From assembly GCF_036227265.1 (NCBI RefSeq), contig NZ_CP109446.1, positions 496,001 through 560,000 on the forward strand: a stretch of DNA of 64,000 nt, in the 5' to 3' direction. The first letter of the stretch is position 1, and each line of letters begins with the position of its first letter. Shown in pieces: positions 63,791 through 64,000 of this stretch. The stretch is from Streptomyces sp. NBC_01476. GTDB taxonomy: Bacteria; Actinomycetota; Actinomycetes; Streptomycetales; Streptomycetaceae. The notes under the pieces were generated by a model. That model made no database searches, was not told where the DNA came from, and saw only the letters and a list, made by a program, of their open reading frames with translations. The position numbers and the translations under genes are program-made.

Positions 63791-63962
63791 AGCGCGCTCC
63801 CGGATGCGGACACCTGGGCCGTATCCGTCCTCGGCGGCTGACGGATCGTCAACATCCGCTGCGGACACCGAAGATGGGGGACCGCACTCGACCGGAGGAT
63901 CGCCGCTGCCTAGGATGTGGGGCAGCTTCTGCACGTGCGGGATTACTCAGAGTCGAGACGTC

Positions 63963-64000
63963 ATGAGGGGCCCTATGGAACACGGGGACGCGCCGCTGCC
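63963..64000 (+). CDS. Possible start of next gene (partial)
   Basis: The frame begins ATG at 63963, or ATG 63975 with GAGGGG four bases ahead, and reads MEHGDAPLP up to the window end. Too short for any family. Confidence 0.4.
   Translation, partial: MRGPMEHGDAPL

Overview
The window is high-GC actinomycete chromosome, most likely from the family Streptomycetaceae. Third codon positions are almost all G or C, starts are often ATG or GTG with GGAGG-type ribosome sites, and many adjacent genes overlap by ATGA or GTGA. There are Tat and lipoprotein exports, DmdR/IdeR-type iron boxes, chitinase-type promoter elements, and rare in-frame TTA codons in three genes. No tRNA, rRNA, insertion sequence, prophage or CRISPR array was seen. 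This is a mosaic of metabolic, secreted-enzyme and regulatory cassettes rather than one genomic island.

Layout: (1) 1-7.0 kb holds the end of a copper amine oxidase gene, translationally coupled to a sugar-type epimerase, a Gfo/Idh/MocA dehydrogenase, a SIS protein and a BadF-type kinase. A ROK regulator and a convergent aldehyde dehydrogenase follow, and a 24-bp motif is shared upstream of these last two. (2) 7.2-15.1 kb holds a secreted PGRP amidase, then an iron-regulated divergon. An FhuF-like ferric reductase faces an ATP-grasp / IucA-IucC / IucA-IucC / PLP-decarboxylase operon that has the enzyme set of vibrioferrin biosynthesis. (3) 15.3-23.4 kb is sugar catabolism: MocA dehydrogenase, secreted GH114, an ABC sugar importer, a PfkB kinase and a GH4 glycosidase. 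(4) 23.5-26.4 kb holds a truncated flavoprotein, a ClC channel and a class II aldolase. (5) 26.7-30.7 kb is a four-gene cassette: membrane protein, large cytosolic protein, EACC1-like adaptor and caspase-like protease with TPR-like repeats. It looks like an NTP-dependent or caspase-type biological-conflict / cell-death system, and its first gene carries a TTA codon at codon 7. This is the best candidate for a little-described system here.

(6) 31.1-34.3 kb is a glycine betaine/proline ABC importer with a permease-binding protein fusion. (7) 34.5-38.9 kb holds a monooxygenase-type small protein, a BlaI-family repressor with a palindromic operator, an ABC exporter, an alpha/beta hydrolase and a cupin. 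(8) 39.2-46.4 kb holds a secreted multidomain GH71/99-like enzyme, an SDR/TetR/TerD-VWA string, a GH18 chitinase with promoter repeats and a TTA codon, and another SDR. (9) 46.9-50.5 kb is a coupled operon of receiver-flavoprotein, cNMP-binding histidine kinase and UBP-type zinc finger. (10) 50.6-58.7 kb holds a membrane protein, a hemerythrin, a DeoR regulator, a phosphoketolase and the transhydrogenase genes pntA and pntB. (11) 58.8-64 kb holds a secreted GH27 alpha-galactosidase, an FMN reductase-HxlR pair, a BrkB/YihY membrane protein and a small protein behind a LexA-like box.

The themes are carbohydrate scavenging (GH4, GH18, GH27, GH114, GH71-like, two MocA proteins and an ABC importer), iron acquisition, osmoprotection, redox balance, and one probable programmed-death or defence cassette. 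TTA codons in the siderophore synthetase, the chitinase and the first gene of the caspase cassette suggest that three cassettes depend on the bldA tRNA and are timed to development.
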